DNA from: Furcasterigmium furcatum
Taxonomy: Eukaryota > Ascomycota > Sordariomycetes > Glomerellales > Plectosphaerellaceae
Reading direction: 5' to 3'
NCBI GenBank assembly: GCA_001599815.1
Contig: BCIA01000002.1
Span: 4,003,626-4,067,625, forward strand
DNA: 64,000 nt
Part shown: in pieces, positions 21,002-32,236 of the stretch
Layout of the letters: each line of letters begins with the position of its first letter
How positions within the stretch are numbered: position 1 is the first letter of the stretch
Made by a program: the position numbers and the translations under genes
Notes under the pieces: generated by a model
What the model was told of the DNA's origin: nothing
Databases searched by the model: none
Seen by the model: the letters and a program-made list of their open reading frames with translations, nothing else

Positions 21002-23144
21002 CTAAACAGCCACGTCCAGGACGGCCGACGTTCCCTGTTCCATCGCTTCCACGGCGCCCGCAATCGCCTTTTCCAACTCGGCCGCATCTTTGACCCTCGA
21101 TGCAAAGATTTGCCCATCGCTGGCCGCCCTCGCTATCTCGGAGTAGTTCGGGGATGGCTCAAACGAGATGTTCAGCTCCGCGTTGCTCGCCCTCGATGCT
21201 GGTCCGTCGGGATGAACCAGAAGCATTGACCGTCGGGGCGCGTTCCATCCTGTACGGCTCCGTCAGAAAGATTACACATCTCGAGCATGGGGGACTTCAG
21301 TACGCACCCTTGTTGTTGAGGACGATGGTCAGGATCGGGATCCCATACCGCATCGAGATCCAGTAGACGCTCGAAGGCACGCTGAAAAGGAAGCTTCCGT
21401 CGCCGACAATCTGCACCACAAACCTGGGACGTTTGCCGGGAGTCTTGCTGTCCACAGCGTCCGCCGCAAGCTTGATGCCCAACGCGGCGCCGCCACTCCA
21501 TCCCAGACCTCCGCCGCCACAGTTGATCCATTGCCCTGGCAGCGTTGCGCGAACGTGGTCTGCAACGATGATCGAGTTGGTGACGGCCTCGACGGCAAAT
21601 ATGGTGTCCGGCGGCAGGCTCTTGCGCAGAGCCGTGCAAACGTAGGCGGCGTTCATCTTGCCGTCGTCGGCGAGACGGGCTGCTTGGTCCAGATCCTCGA
21701 TGCGCTTCCTGTACGACGCCTGCAGCGCTGTCCATCGCTCATCAAAGGTTGGGCCGGCTAAGCGCTCGATTGCAGCAGCATTGGTGCGAAGATATTCGTT
21801 GAGCTGCGTGAACGCGGTTTCGGCGTCGACGCGGAACCGCTGCTGTGCATCGATGTAGAAGACTAACATGGTCTGCTTCAGGGGGTCGACGTCGAGATGA
21901 TAGACCTTGGCAGATGCCTGGGGCTTGCAAAGAGTGTTAACCCAGGGCACGTCGCAGTCAACAACGAGGATGACATCGGCGGTCCGGACGTTGTCGTCCA
22001 CGCCGTACTTGAGCCCCAGCCAAGCGGGGTGGTCGGCCGGGAAGCACATGTCGCTGCCGCCCGTGTCCAGCACGCGAAGGCCCTTTACTGTATTAGCCAG
22101 GTTTACCAGGGCGGAAACAGCAGCAGGGTTGCGGCCACTGTATCCAGTGACGACCAGAGGCCGCTCGGCAGCGATCAACGCTGAGGCGATCTCCTCGACA
22201 GCGAATGAGGGCAGGGCAGGCGGTCCGAGGGGACGCCAGACCGCCGAGTCTATACTGTAGGGCTCGATGATCTCCTCCATAACCTCGCGGGCCCCCATCA
22301 GGTAGACGGGGCCTTGAGGGGCGCTCGTGGCAAACTGGAGGGCCCGGTGAACCATCTGCTTGACGTTCTTGCCCGTCTTAATCTCGCCCACATAGCGGCA
22401 GTACTGGGCCACGATCTGCTTTTGGTCTGGGACGTCCTGCATCCAGTGACTTTGGTCAAGTTGTTAGCCGATTTGGTTCATCCTCATTGCCTAGGCAGCT
22501 CACATATATTCCGTGCGAGACCCAACAAGCTCCCCCTCGATGGTGTATGGCGAGAGTCCGGCGAAGATCAGGACGGGGGCTCTCCCCGTGGAAGCGTTAT
22601 GGATTGCGGCAGCCATGCCGGAGGTGCCCACGTCCACATGCACAATCACACATTGAGGCTCATTGCTCAGTCTGGCATATCCATCTGCCATGGATAGAGC
22701 TACCATCTCATTGGGACATGTTATGATGCGTGGGAACTTGTCAGGATACTCCTTCTGGCCCTTGACCATAGCCTCCAGGATACTGGGGTGGTCGGAGCCG
22801 AGGTTGACGAAGCAGTTCTTGACGCCCGCCTAGATAAGATGGACAGGTAAGCAGATGATACACGCATGGGCTCATTTCAGGACATGGGAATTTTACCTCC
22901 GTGAGCGCCTCGAAGAAGGCGAATGAAGTGGTATACCTGCCATGGGTTCATGATCAGCAACTTGCTCGTTAGCTCTTGGGGCCGGCAGCCACTTACATGG
23001 CTGATAATCGCAAGTTGCTTGCAGTGAACTTTCCTGAATACCTTCGGGTCAGAAAAGGGATGGAAACCTAGTAATTATCTCACCACACGACCCCGTGAGG
23101 GCACTTAAGGCCGCACTTTGACCCTCCGCGCGGGGTGTTCTCAT
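21002..23144 (-). CDS. Thiamine-diphosphate-dependent enzyme (acetolactate synthase/benzoylformate decarboxylase-like)
   Basis: Minus-strand exons: 23144-23084, 23033-22997, 22936-22897, 22829-22504, 22449-21308, 21249-21002 (617 aa). The first two are uncertain. The family-conserved part starts MYTTSFAFFEALTEAGVKNC. Its ATG is made of AT at the end of one exon and G at the start of the next, so translation may start on a split codon (585 aa) or on the ATG at 23144. The N-terminal PYR domain has PNEMVALSMADGYAR with the ThDP-activating Glu. A central domain follows. The C-terminal PP domain has GDGSFLFS and LNNKGWN, the GDG-x(24-27)-NN cofactor motif. Members decarboxylate or ligate 2-oxoacids; this fungal subgroup has no assigned substrate I can name. 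Two of the exons are only about 40 nt. Confidence 0.85.
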
Positions 23145-25722
23145 GATGCCGGGCCGAGGTGTGGTTTACGGGCCATTATAGGGCGCTAGCGGCAACTTGC
23201 CGAACATGTCTCCATCTCGGCACCCGAGAATCTCCCCCCGACAACAATCGGCAGTCCAGGCCGGATCGCGGGGTCCAGCTTTGAAGACCGAACCAGCAAA
23301 GGCGCTGCGAGGGGCTGCAATGTGACTGGCATGTGTCACTTTTCTATGCTGTCCAATCGATTCCACTCTCCAAGGCGTGGATGTATTGCGCACCACAGTG
23401 TGACTGAGTAAGACGGTCCTCGAGGCCGGATAGCGAGTTCCCTAGTATTCGAGTGGTGCTCTGTCCAACAATCAAATGACTCCCTTAAATCCGATCATCG
23501 ACCTGCAGTGGGAGGCAGATATCGCTGCTTTCATGCCCTTTCGCCTGACAACCTTGAACAACACTCCACGACTGGTCCCCAAGTATCAGTAGCCCCGTGA
23601 TGGGATGCAGCGCTCGCACCTTCAACTAGAACGGCCACCATGCGAAGTTCCTCCATTGCTTCAAGACAACCCAGGGGAAACGTGTGCTGATCTCCTAGTC
23701 TCTCCCCAACGGGCACGGTGGCAGCATAGAGCACACACTCCGCTTTCACCGGGGTATCCAGCTCTGCGTGGTTAACAAGATGAAAGTTACGATCGAAGAA
23801 CGTTTCAGTTACCTGCGCTGTTGTCACTGCGGCTGTTGACGACAACACCGATAGGTGGCTTTTCAAAGTTACGCGGAGACGACCTGATTTCGCAGAGTTC
23901 TGGATAGTGAGCTGATTCCTACTTTGAGGGTGTTGCATGGCTCGTATCGAGTTATTCCGGGCGTGGGGAGTAATTTGGTAGAGCACAAGGCTGGCAGACA
24001 GGCTTTATTCAGACTGAAGAAATTGACGAGGCGTCCGATGAGTGACTACTCGGGCATCCAGATATTATTCCTGTACGTACATTGGATGCGGGAAGGAATC
24101 TCGTGCAGTGTTCCCGGTGTGATATCTCATTGCTGCGAATGAAATTCTCCGTCCCAAGATCCAAGATCGTTCTCGGAGGGGGAGCTCCGGCAGTCGTGGT
24201 GCTGGTGGTCTGGTGGCGCTGCTGAACCTGGGGGTGGCTGTCGCGTATTTTCGTGAGAGGGTGCCTTAGTTGCTGAATGCAGGGGCTCTTGTCTCAAAGT
24301 TCAATTGGGTTGATTTGCGAGTCACTTACACGAAGGACCTGCTTGCACCTGACTCCTGGTGTCGTACCAATCTTGTTGAAACCGCTTGGGGGAAGCCAGG
24401 CTTCATGATTAACGATCAAGGCATGACATAACCACTATATTTTGATTGCATGGTAGAGGAAGATATTCAGCCTCATCACGCAAGTACCTACAGCAGTCGA
24501 AGACCCTGGTAATCTACGTCAGGAAGGGAATGCAAGCCAGGAGATCTCCTTGGAAGGCAAAATCTGGATAGCCGTGACCTTGCTGTCGCGCGGTAGCTTA
24601 CAAGAAGACCACGTCCCGAAACATCCGACGCGAGCAGCTTGCGAGAAAATGAGGGAAAAGCACAATTTCCACGCCTCGATGTTAGCTTGTGAGAAGTTTA
24701 TTACAGTACTTTCGAGCTTGTGTGCGACGAGTCAGTGCGGCTACATGTGCACTCCTTCTCCGTTGAGCTGGCATGATTCCAACGATCAAGGGTCCATGTC
24801 GTCCGATGAGAATAAGCTTACAAGAGGAACAGATCCTCTCATGGGTCGCTGGCAAACCCCGATTCGCGGGCTTGGACTCCATCTTCGGTTCCGCTGCCGG
24901 GGCCGCCCTTCTTGGAGCCCCCGTCAATGTTTCATCCGATGAGGCGCAGTCAAGTCCCGCCATGCAAACGTCCGTGATTTCCTCAAAGATGGGGTGGCGG
25001 GCTTCTCTGCCAGTGGGCCGATGACATTCTGTTTTGGACATGGGCCAGATGCAGACAAGCTTCACGGACAATGCTCCATCGAGTATAGTGTTTGCCCCGT
25101 ATTCTCGGAAGAGTGCGGTCATTGTCGGGCGCCATCACTGTTTTCCGAATCAGTCACTCGATCAAGCCAGGATGGCACGGTCATCATGGAGGTCCGGTGA
25201 TACACTGAGACCCAGGGTACTTTAATTTTATATTTGGCCAAGGACAAATTCTGTATGGACGTCCGCGGTGGCCCACCACATAAGCAAACTGGGCATGATG
25301 CATCCATGGCTTGTTTTCTGGGACCATCAAGGATGATCGGAGTGGGCCGAGCCTCCAAACCACCGTCCCTGGCATATCAAACCGCGACTGGGAGCCAGCG
25401 ACTGGGTAGACCACACGTGCAGGGCATGCATTTCTGAGGTCGTATTTCGTTCCCAGATACGCCGCGCCCCATAGCCCGAGACTCCGAGACCGTAGGCCTC
25501 CGACCCCGTAGTCCAATCTCGGCATCGTGCACAGAATGGGAACACGAAGGCCTCGTCTAGGCAGAGGGATGCATATAAACCAGCCGATCACTCCCATGTT
25601 GTGATTCTGTTCTCCTATCATAACATTCATCCTCACCTGACTCTCCTTTCCAACCCGTTCAACCTTCTCTCATTCTTATCACACATCACCGTTGATCGGT
25701 TATCTCTTCACAAGCTTTCACA
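23145..25722. other. Longest intergenic region (2.6 kb), gene-poor
   Basis: No recognisable gene. Open frames of about 146-151 codons exist on the minus strand (23531-23986 and 24682-25122) but show no domain, signal peptide or fungal codon bias. I do not call them genes. The right end is the PL3 promoter. No terminal repeats or transposase remnants were recognised. Confidence 0.45.
25574..25579 (+). promoter_or_regulatory. Putative TATA box of the PL3 gene
   Basis: TATAAA 149 nt upstream of the PL3 ATG, followed by a pyrimidine-rich leader typical of strongly expressed fungal genes. Confidence 0.5.
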
Positions 25723-26543
25723 ATGCACGCCACCAAGATCTTCTCTCTGCTCGCGGTCCTGCCCGCCGCCATGGCCTGCCTGGGATACACCGGCGGTATC
25801 CCCAAGGCCACCGGCAACGTTTCCTACAAGTCTGCCTACGTCGTCAAGAAGGGCCAGCCCTTCGACGGCGGTTGGAAGCGCTACGACCGTGGCACCAAGT
25901 GCACCGGTCAGAGCGAGGGTGGTAAGTACTCTCCAGCCTGGCTTGTCTCGCGATAGAAGCTGACCGCTCCCGTAGGTGAGAAGGATGCTGTCTTCATTCT
26001 CGAGGATGGCGCTACCATCCGCAACGTGATCATCGGAAAGGATCAGTCTGAGGGCATCCACTGCCGCGGCTCCTGCAACGTCGAGTTTGCCTGGTTCGAG
26101 GACGTCTGCGAAGACGCCATCTCCGTCACCGGCAAGGGTACTGCCAACATCATTGGCGGTGGCGCCTACAAGGCCTCGGACAAGATCATCCAGCACAACG
26201 GCTGTGGTCACGTCAACATCGTCAACTTCTACGCCGAGGATTACGGCAAGGTCTACCGCTCCTGCGGCAACTGCAAGGGTAACTCCAACTGCAAGCGCTC
26301 CGTCCACATGGAGGGCGTCACTGCCAAGAAGGGTGGTGAGCTCATCGGCATCAACACCAACCTCGGTGACAAGGTACGCGGGCACCCCCCTCCCAGTTTC
26401 AACGTCGACAACCCAGCTGACATTGTCACTCACAGGCTACCTACTCCAACAACTGCTTCCCCAAGACCCAGTGCCAGGGCTACAACGGCTGCGACAAGGC
26501 CAAGAACCCCGGCTGCGAGCCCAAGAAGTCCAAGACTTGCTAA
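25723..26543 (+). CDS. Secreted pectate lyase, PL3
   Basis: Three exons, 25723-25921, 25976-26373 and 26436-26543, giving 234 aa, the normal size of fungal PL3. Residues 1 to about 18 are a signal peptide (MHATKIFSLLAVLPAAMA). The mature protein is a small Cys-rich beta-helix. EGIHCRGSCNVEFAWFEDVC is the PL3 core, and EDAISVTGKG and HNGCGHVNIVNFYAEDYGKVYRSCG follow; these acidic residues and the Lys/Arg in the cleft bind Ca and substrate in the family. The last exon adds a Cys-rich tail (NNCFPKTQCQGYNGC) ending KKSKTC. It degrades low-methylated homogalacturonan by beta-elimination outside the cell. There is no CBM, unlike the PL1 of this window. Tail-to-tail with an MFS gene. Confidence 0.95.
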
Positions 26544-26871
26544 ATGGGTGCGGTACTCCCAGCTCTGATCGGGTAATTTGGGGGCCGATCAGAGATGGTG
26601 GGGGGACGGAACTGACCCGGCAGTCGTCGGTGGTTCAACAAAAGCTTCGATCCGTATATATTCTTGTCTTGCTACTTTCATGTAGCCTGACGTCCGATTT
26701 ACATATTTTACACCTTTGCAAATACTAGCACTACTGCTCAACGAGCAACAGACTCAACTCATGTCCCTGCCCGTGAGCCCAACTGTACAAGTGAGCCTCC
26801 AGCACATTGATCGGTGCTCTTGGCTACTCCTATACCATGATGCCCTTTGGCCCAAACTTTCCATCCTAGTA
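26544..26871. other. Convergent 3' intergenic region
   Basis: 328 nt between the PL3 and lactose-permease-type MFS genes. No coding sequence seen. Confidence 0.5.
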
Positions 26872-28648
26872 CTAGTCGCTCTTGCCTCTCTCATTCTGCC
26901 CATTATCAGACTTATCCAGGTCGTCCTCGTGTTGGACCACAGCGTCCTTGTCAAAGAGCGCTGCGATGGCCTCCAAACTGGGACCCTTGGTTTCCACGAA
27001 GAACTTCCAGATGACGAAACATTCGAGAACGAGCCAGCCAACGTAGACATTGTAAAACTTCCAAGACAAAGCCTCCAGGCCGATCGGGTTGACCAGGATG
27101 TTGATGAAAGCAGCGGCTTTCCCGAAGAACATGAGGACCGAGAAGCCCTTCGCGCGGATAGGGTATGGGAGAATCTCGACGGGGTAGCTATAGAGAAGGG
27201 CATTGAAGGCCAGGTTGAAGAAGACGTAGTACGCGAAGAGCGTCGCGAGAACGACCTTGCCGGCAGCATGGTCACCGCGCTCGTTGAACAGGCCCGCGCA
27301 CAGAGTCTGAATGGCGAAGACCGTGAGCATGCCGATTCCGGAGATGAGGAACTGGGTCCGACGCTTCAGGCGCGCAGTAAGGAAAGCCGAGGCAAGCGAA
27401 GTCAGCCAGTTGAAGATCATCAGGCAGCCGTTGATAATGTTTCGCTCTCTAGAATCGGTGATGCCGACTGTCTCGAGCACGCGAACGAGGTAGTACCTAG
27501 CGGGCAAGTTAGTAAAGCCGTTGATAGAGAGGGTCGGAGTTTCACATACGACACGAGACCATTTCCAGACCACTGAGAGAAGCACCCCAGACAGACAATG
27601 ATGAACATCCTTTTGCGGTTTCCAGGAGTCGCCACTAGAGCCTTCCAGCCAGTCTCGTTGTTCATCTCAGTCTCGATGACCAGTTTCATCTGCTGAAACT
27701 CGAGCTTGACAAGCTCATCCTCGGGTTTATTGTTACCGTGGTACTTAATCAGGATTTCCTTAGCTTTCTCGGACTTTTTATTCGCAATCAACCAGCGAGG
27801 TGATTCCGGGAGGAACCAGACACCGAACATCTGGATGACAGCGGGGGCGGCCTGCAATAGAGATGGAATTCTCCAGGCCCAGTCGCTCGGAATGCTGAAT
27901 GTGCCAAAGGTAGTCCAGGCCGCGAGCATAGCGCCTATGTACCAGGAAGTCTGGTAGATGGATGTAATGACTTGACGTTGCTCCGGATGGGCGAGCTCGC
28001 CGATCAGCATCGGCCCATAAGCATTGGCATAAACAATGCCAACGCCAATGATGAACCGCGAGATCAAAAACATTGCAACTATGGAGGCGTTAGAGTTGTA
28101 TTGAGGTGAGAGGGAGAACCATGACGAGGGAGCACTTACAGTTCACCGCGGCACCCTGAATGATGCCGCCAATAGCCATGATGAGCGAGCCAACGAAGAT
28201 ACCCATCCGTCGACCCCATCTGTCACCGACGATGGGAACAAAAGGTGAAGCTACAACACACCCCAGAGGCAGAATAGCCGACATGATGCCCAGGAGGCTG
28301 CCGCGTGGCTGGCCGAAGTCTACGAATTAGTCCGAAGAGTCAGCGCCCACATGCACTCAACAAAAATCGCAGGGTCGAGACCAACTCACAAGCATCCCAG
28401 CTGGGAACAGCCTGCAGTCCATTCATGACAGCAGCATCGTAGCCAAGGGTGACTGCTCCCACGAGACAACCGGGAATGATGAGCAGGTAAAGTCGCAGCA
28501 GGTTTGGCTGGCGGTAGAAAGGGGCGGACTCCTTTGCGAGTTGTTGGATACGATCATCGACATCCAAGACGTTCGGGCCATGGTGGATATCTGCGTCCTC
28601 GAGCGACTTGGCGTCGCCCGGATCTTTCTGCAAACTCGTCCGAGCCAT
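26872..28648 (-). CDS. MFS sugar transporter (lactose-permease/LAC12-like)
   Basis: Four exons on the minus strand, 28648-28390, 28319-28140, 28078-27550 and 27496-26872, giving 530 aa with 12 predicted membrane segments. LVGAVTLGYDAAVMNGLQAVPSW is TM1 of the LAC12 group. GDRWGRRMG is the MFS loop-2 motif. SRFIIGVGIVYANAYGPMLIGELAHPEQR corresponds to TM4-5, and WFLPESPRWL is the PESPR motif before the central loop. YSYPVEILPYPIRAKG follows in the second half. The group carries lactose, cellobiose or other disaccharides/glycosides with protons. It is divergent to the GH3 beta-glucosidase gene with 683 bp between them, so uptake of a beta-glucoside cleaved inside the cell is likely. All four junctions keep the conserved frame. 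Confidence 0.92.
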
Positions 28649-29331
28649 ACTGGGGGAGGATGAGATGGAGGAAGGGGCGAGGGCAGTTCAACCAGCAACA
28701 AAGAGGATAGGTGAGTGGCGTCGAAGCGTTGTCAGTGACTGAAGAACGCCAAAAAACGTCGGAAGACGTTGATAGACTTATTATATAACGTCACCATTGA
28801 CTTCAAAGGCTCTGGGGCAAAACTCTGGAGTCCCCACGGGCTGTTCCGGACCCCTGACTGATCTTGATGCCAAATCTCCTTCACGAGTCGCCGACCCAGG
28901 CACCTAACAACGATTCACAGACTAGGTTGATCTTCGGGTGGCCTGAATAATCTGGTTCCCGGGTTTCGCGGGAAGATCCCGCTCAGTGCTACGGATCCGG
29001 GAACTCGGAACGGCGGTCTCGGCGGCCGGGAGTTACCCGGTGACCCACCCTGACGATGTCGGAAGAAAGCCCAAGTTGAGGCTCCGATGCAAAGCATGAT
29101 CATTCCCCCGCACAATGACGGTCCATTGTTTTAATAGCTCTGCATGAAATACCTTGGCTGAAACAACTGCGCCCTAGTTGTCCCAGTATCTCTGACGGCG
29201 GCTTCGGGCCGGAGCCGGCGATCATTGAATAGCCTCAGAGTGTTGACACTGCACAACAGTACAAATGCTTCCTACTCCAACTTTTCTATGACCAAGCTCA
29301 TGTTCCCGACCTAGGTGCGCTATAAACCGAC
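28649..29331. promoter_or_regulatory. Divergent promoter between MFS and GH3 genes
   Basis: 683 bp head-to-head. It contains GTTCCCGG at 28955-28962 and its inverted copy CCGGGAAC at 28997-29004, and the palindrome CGGGAGTTACCCG at 29027-29039, which reads as CGG-N7-CCG. A minus-strand TATATA at 28782-28787 serves the MFS gene. These inverted repeats fit binding sites of a Zn2Cys6 dimer. The binder is inferred; the regulator at 32237-34931 is a candidate. Confidence 0.5.
29027..29039. promoter_or_regulatory. CGGG-N5-CCCG inverted repeat (CGG-N7-CCG)
   Basis: Palindrome CGGGAGTTACCCG in the MFS/GH3 divergent promoter. The same layout with a different core occurs at 35074-35086 in the TF/DLD promoter. 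Confidence 0.5.
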
Positions 29332-32190
29332 ATGGCAGCTACCAGTGAATCACTTCTCGTCCGCCTGACTGTTGAGGAGAAGGTGGCACTCCTGAGTGCG
29401 ACAGATTGGTGGCGTACGCCGACCATTCGACGTGACAATGTCTTCATCCCTCACATCAAAGTAAGTAACTGAGCTGCTTCATTCTCACCTTGCTAGCAGT
29501 TCGAAGCTCACAATGACAGATGTCGGACGGGCCGAACGGCGCCCGCGGTGAGAGTTATGTGAGCGGCGTCACCGCAGCTTGCTTCCCCTGTTCGACCTGC
29601 GTCGGCGCCACCTTCGACGTCGAAGGAGCATACCGCCTTGGCAAGGAGATCGCCAAAGAGACCATCACGAAGTCGGCCAACGTTCTCCTAGCACCAACGA
29701 TGAACATCATTCGGTCTCCCTTAGGTGAGCCTCCCCTGGCTTTCTAGGAGCTCGCCGAGGCCTCAGTCCCGCAGTTTGCCGGGCTACCTCACGTATTAAG
29801 CTTGCTGTCTCTAACTCTCCACATTTGGTATCTAGGCGGTAGAAACTATGAGACTTACTCTGAAGACCCGTATCTCATTGGGACGCTTGCGGCTGCGTTT
29901 GTCAACGGTATGGCCAAGCCCCTCTCAATAACCAAACCATCTTCTAACATGTTGAACTTGAAGGCTGCCAGTCTGAAGATGTTGCGGCCACGCCCAAGCA
30001 CTTTGTGGCGAATGATTCAGAGAAGCGCCGGACGAAAATGACATCTCAGGTCGATGAGCAAACGCTTCGAGAGATCTATATGATGCCCTTCCAGCTGGTG
30101 ATGCGAGACTCTGACCCATGGTGCTTCATGACTTCGTGAGCAATATAAAACCCAATATCAGCATCAAAGATCTCAGCTGACATGAACCTACTAACAGATA
30201 CAACAGGGTCAATGAAGAGTACTGCGCAGACAGCCGCCGCCTACTTGACGATGTTCTTCGCAAAGAATGGGGTTTCTCTGGCGCAGTGGTCTCCGACTGG
30301 CTGGGCACATACTCGACTTCTCTTGCCGTCAAGTCTGGCTTGGACCTTGAGATGCCTGGGCCTACGCGATGGCGGGGGCAGAAGCTTCTTGATGACATAC
30401 GCGCTGGGTCTATCACAATCGAGGAGATTGATACCTGCGTTGGGCGGATTCTGGATCTCGCAAAGAAGACGAAGCGTTTCGACTTTCCTGACGAGAAACC
30501 CGAAACGTCCGTTCACGATGAGGCGAGGATCGAATTCATCACCAACCTCGCAGCCGAAGGTATCGTTCTTCTCAAGAACGACAACGTGCTCCCCTTATCG
30601 CGGGACGACAACGTGGCCGTCATCGGACAGTTCGCGACTCATCCGAGCATCGGAGGCGGCGGAAGTGCCAAAGTACTCGCCCAGCATGTCATCTCCCCGA
30701 TAGATGGCCTTCAGGAGCTTGGTGTCAAGTGCGTGCACTCGCCAGGTGTGCCTGTCTATGCGGCCCTCCCACACGCCGAGAGGGACGTCATCGAGCCTGC
30801 AGCCGGGAAGGACGCGGAACAGCCTGCCATGGTTGAAACGTCCCCGTCTCTGCCTGTTCTTCTGGAATGGTTCAACGGCAATGTTGTTGGCCAGAATAGA
30901 GCTCACACCCAGGTCATTTCCAATGCCGAGTACATGATCAAGGAAGCGTGGCCTTCTTATCTTGAAACAGACTATTGTACACGATTGACCTTTGGTCTGA
31001 CCCCGAAGACAACCGGGGACCATGTGTTCTCAGTCATCACCACGGGGACTGCAAGGGTCTTTATTGACGGTGTTGAGGTCTACCATCGACCCCAAGAACC
31101 TGTTCTCCAGCCCGAGTCCTTCTATTTCTTCAAGGCTAAGATCGAGCGGCGGTTTACCATTCCAATGGTACAGGGACAGACGTACCAGATCCAGCTGCAC
31201 TCCTGGGCGGCCGATCCCGACGTTCTGGCCCGGGTTGGTGGCATCACCTTCCAGGGATCATCGCTCCGCTTCAAGGAATATGTCGACATCCCCGCTGCAA
31301 TGAGCCACGCCGCGGGCGTTGCTGCCTCTGCGGACTCGGCTATCGTCTTCGTTGGCAATACCAACGAGATCGAGTCAGAAGGCTACGACCGCGACACGAT
31401 GGATCTCACCAAAGACCAGTACGATCTGATCCTCGTAGTAGCCGCGGCAAACCCGAAAACTATCGTCGTCAACCTCTCGGGCTCACCAGTGACGGTGGCG
31501 CCCTTCATCGAAAAGGTCCCTGCCTTTGTACAGGGCTGGTTCGGCGGTCAGGAGGTCGGCCACAGTATAGCCCGCGTGCTTGTGGGCGAAACCAACCCGT
31601 CGGGAAGACTGCCGCTGTCCTGGCCTAAGATAAATGAGGATAACCCAGCATTTGGAAACTTCCCTTGCGACGACAACGACGTACTCCGCTATGAGGAGAA
31701 GCTGATGGTCGGTTACCGATACTACGACGCCCCAGATGCCCCGAGGCCCCAGTTCCCCTTTGGCTTCGGCCTCTCCTATACGACATTTTCTCTCTCCAAC
31801 CTCGAGGTCACGGGTGCCCATTTCGGCTTGCCCCAGGACATCAGAGTCGAGCTGTCTTTGAAATTGAGCAATACAGGCCCCCGAGATGGCAAGACCGTGG
31901 TTCAAATCTACGTTGGTTACAACGACGTCCTCTTCGAACAGCCGCATCAGCCCCGGCCATTGAAGGAGCTGAGAGCTTACCGCAAAGTGCAAGTAAGCAA
32001 CGGAGCCGAAAAGTCTATTACCTTCATCCTCGACAAATATGCGTTCAGCTTCTTCGATACTACTGTCGGGAAGTGGAAGGTGCAGGAGGGAAACTACACC
32101 ATTCACGCCGCATTCTCCTCGGCAGAGATCCTTGCCTCGGCAGCGATAAAACTGCCGGATTCCGCCTCTCATCACTGGAAGGGAACATGA
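29332..32190 (+). CDS. Beta-glucosidase, GH3 with PA14 insert, no signal peptide
   Basis: Five exons, 29332-29460, 29520-29724, 29836-29907, 29964-30135 and 30198-32190, giving 856 aa. The N-terminus (MAATSESLLVRLTVEEKVALL) has no signal peptide. The GH3 N-domain follows with MSDGPNGARG, GRNYETYSEDPYL (substrate-binding), KHFVANDSEKRR and GAVVSDWLGTYS, where Asp226 is the nucleophile. After the GH3 C-domain start (GIVLLKNDNVLPL), a PA14 insert is seen at about residues 395-540 (TGDHVFSVITTGTARVFIDG). The second GH3 half resumes (GNTNEIESEGYDR, then GGQEVGHSIARVLVGETNPSGRLP), and a fibronectin-III-like end follows. Family role: release of terminal beta-glucose from oligosaccharides or glycosides. 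It is divergent from a sugar transporter, consistent with cytosolic action. A TATAAA stands only 6 nt before the ATG, too near to be its promoter box. Confidence 0.94.
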
Positions 32191-32236
32191 CGAAGATAGT
32201 AGAACATGGGATTTTGACATAGATTTACCAAAAGAA

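Noticed and set aside
23531..23986. 151-codon minus-strand frame in the gene-poor stretch
   Set aside because: No signal peptide, domain or biased codon use; could be chance.
24682..25122. 146-codon minus-strand frame
   Set aside because: Same reasons; several Cys residues but no motif spacing I recognise.
25708..26433. 241-codon minus-strand frame
   Set aside because: Antisense of the PL3 gene, crossing its introns; no independent support.
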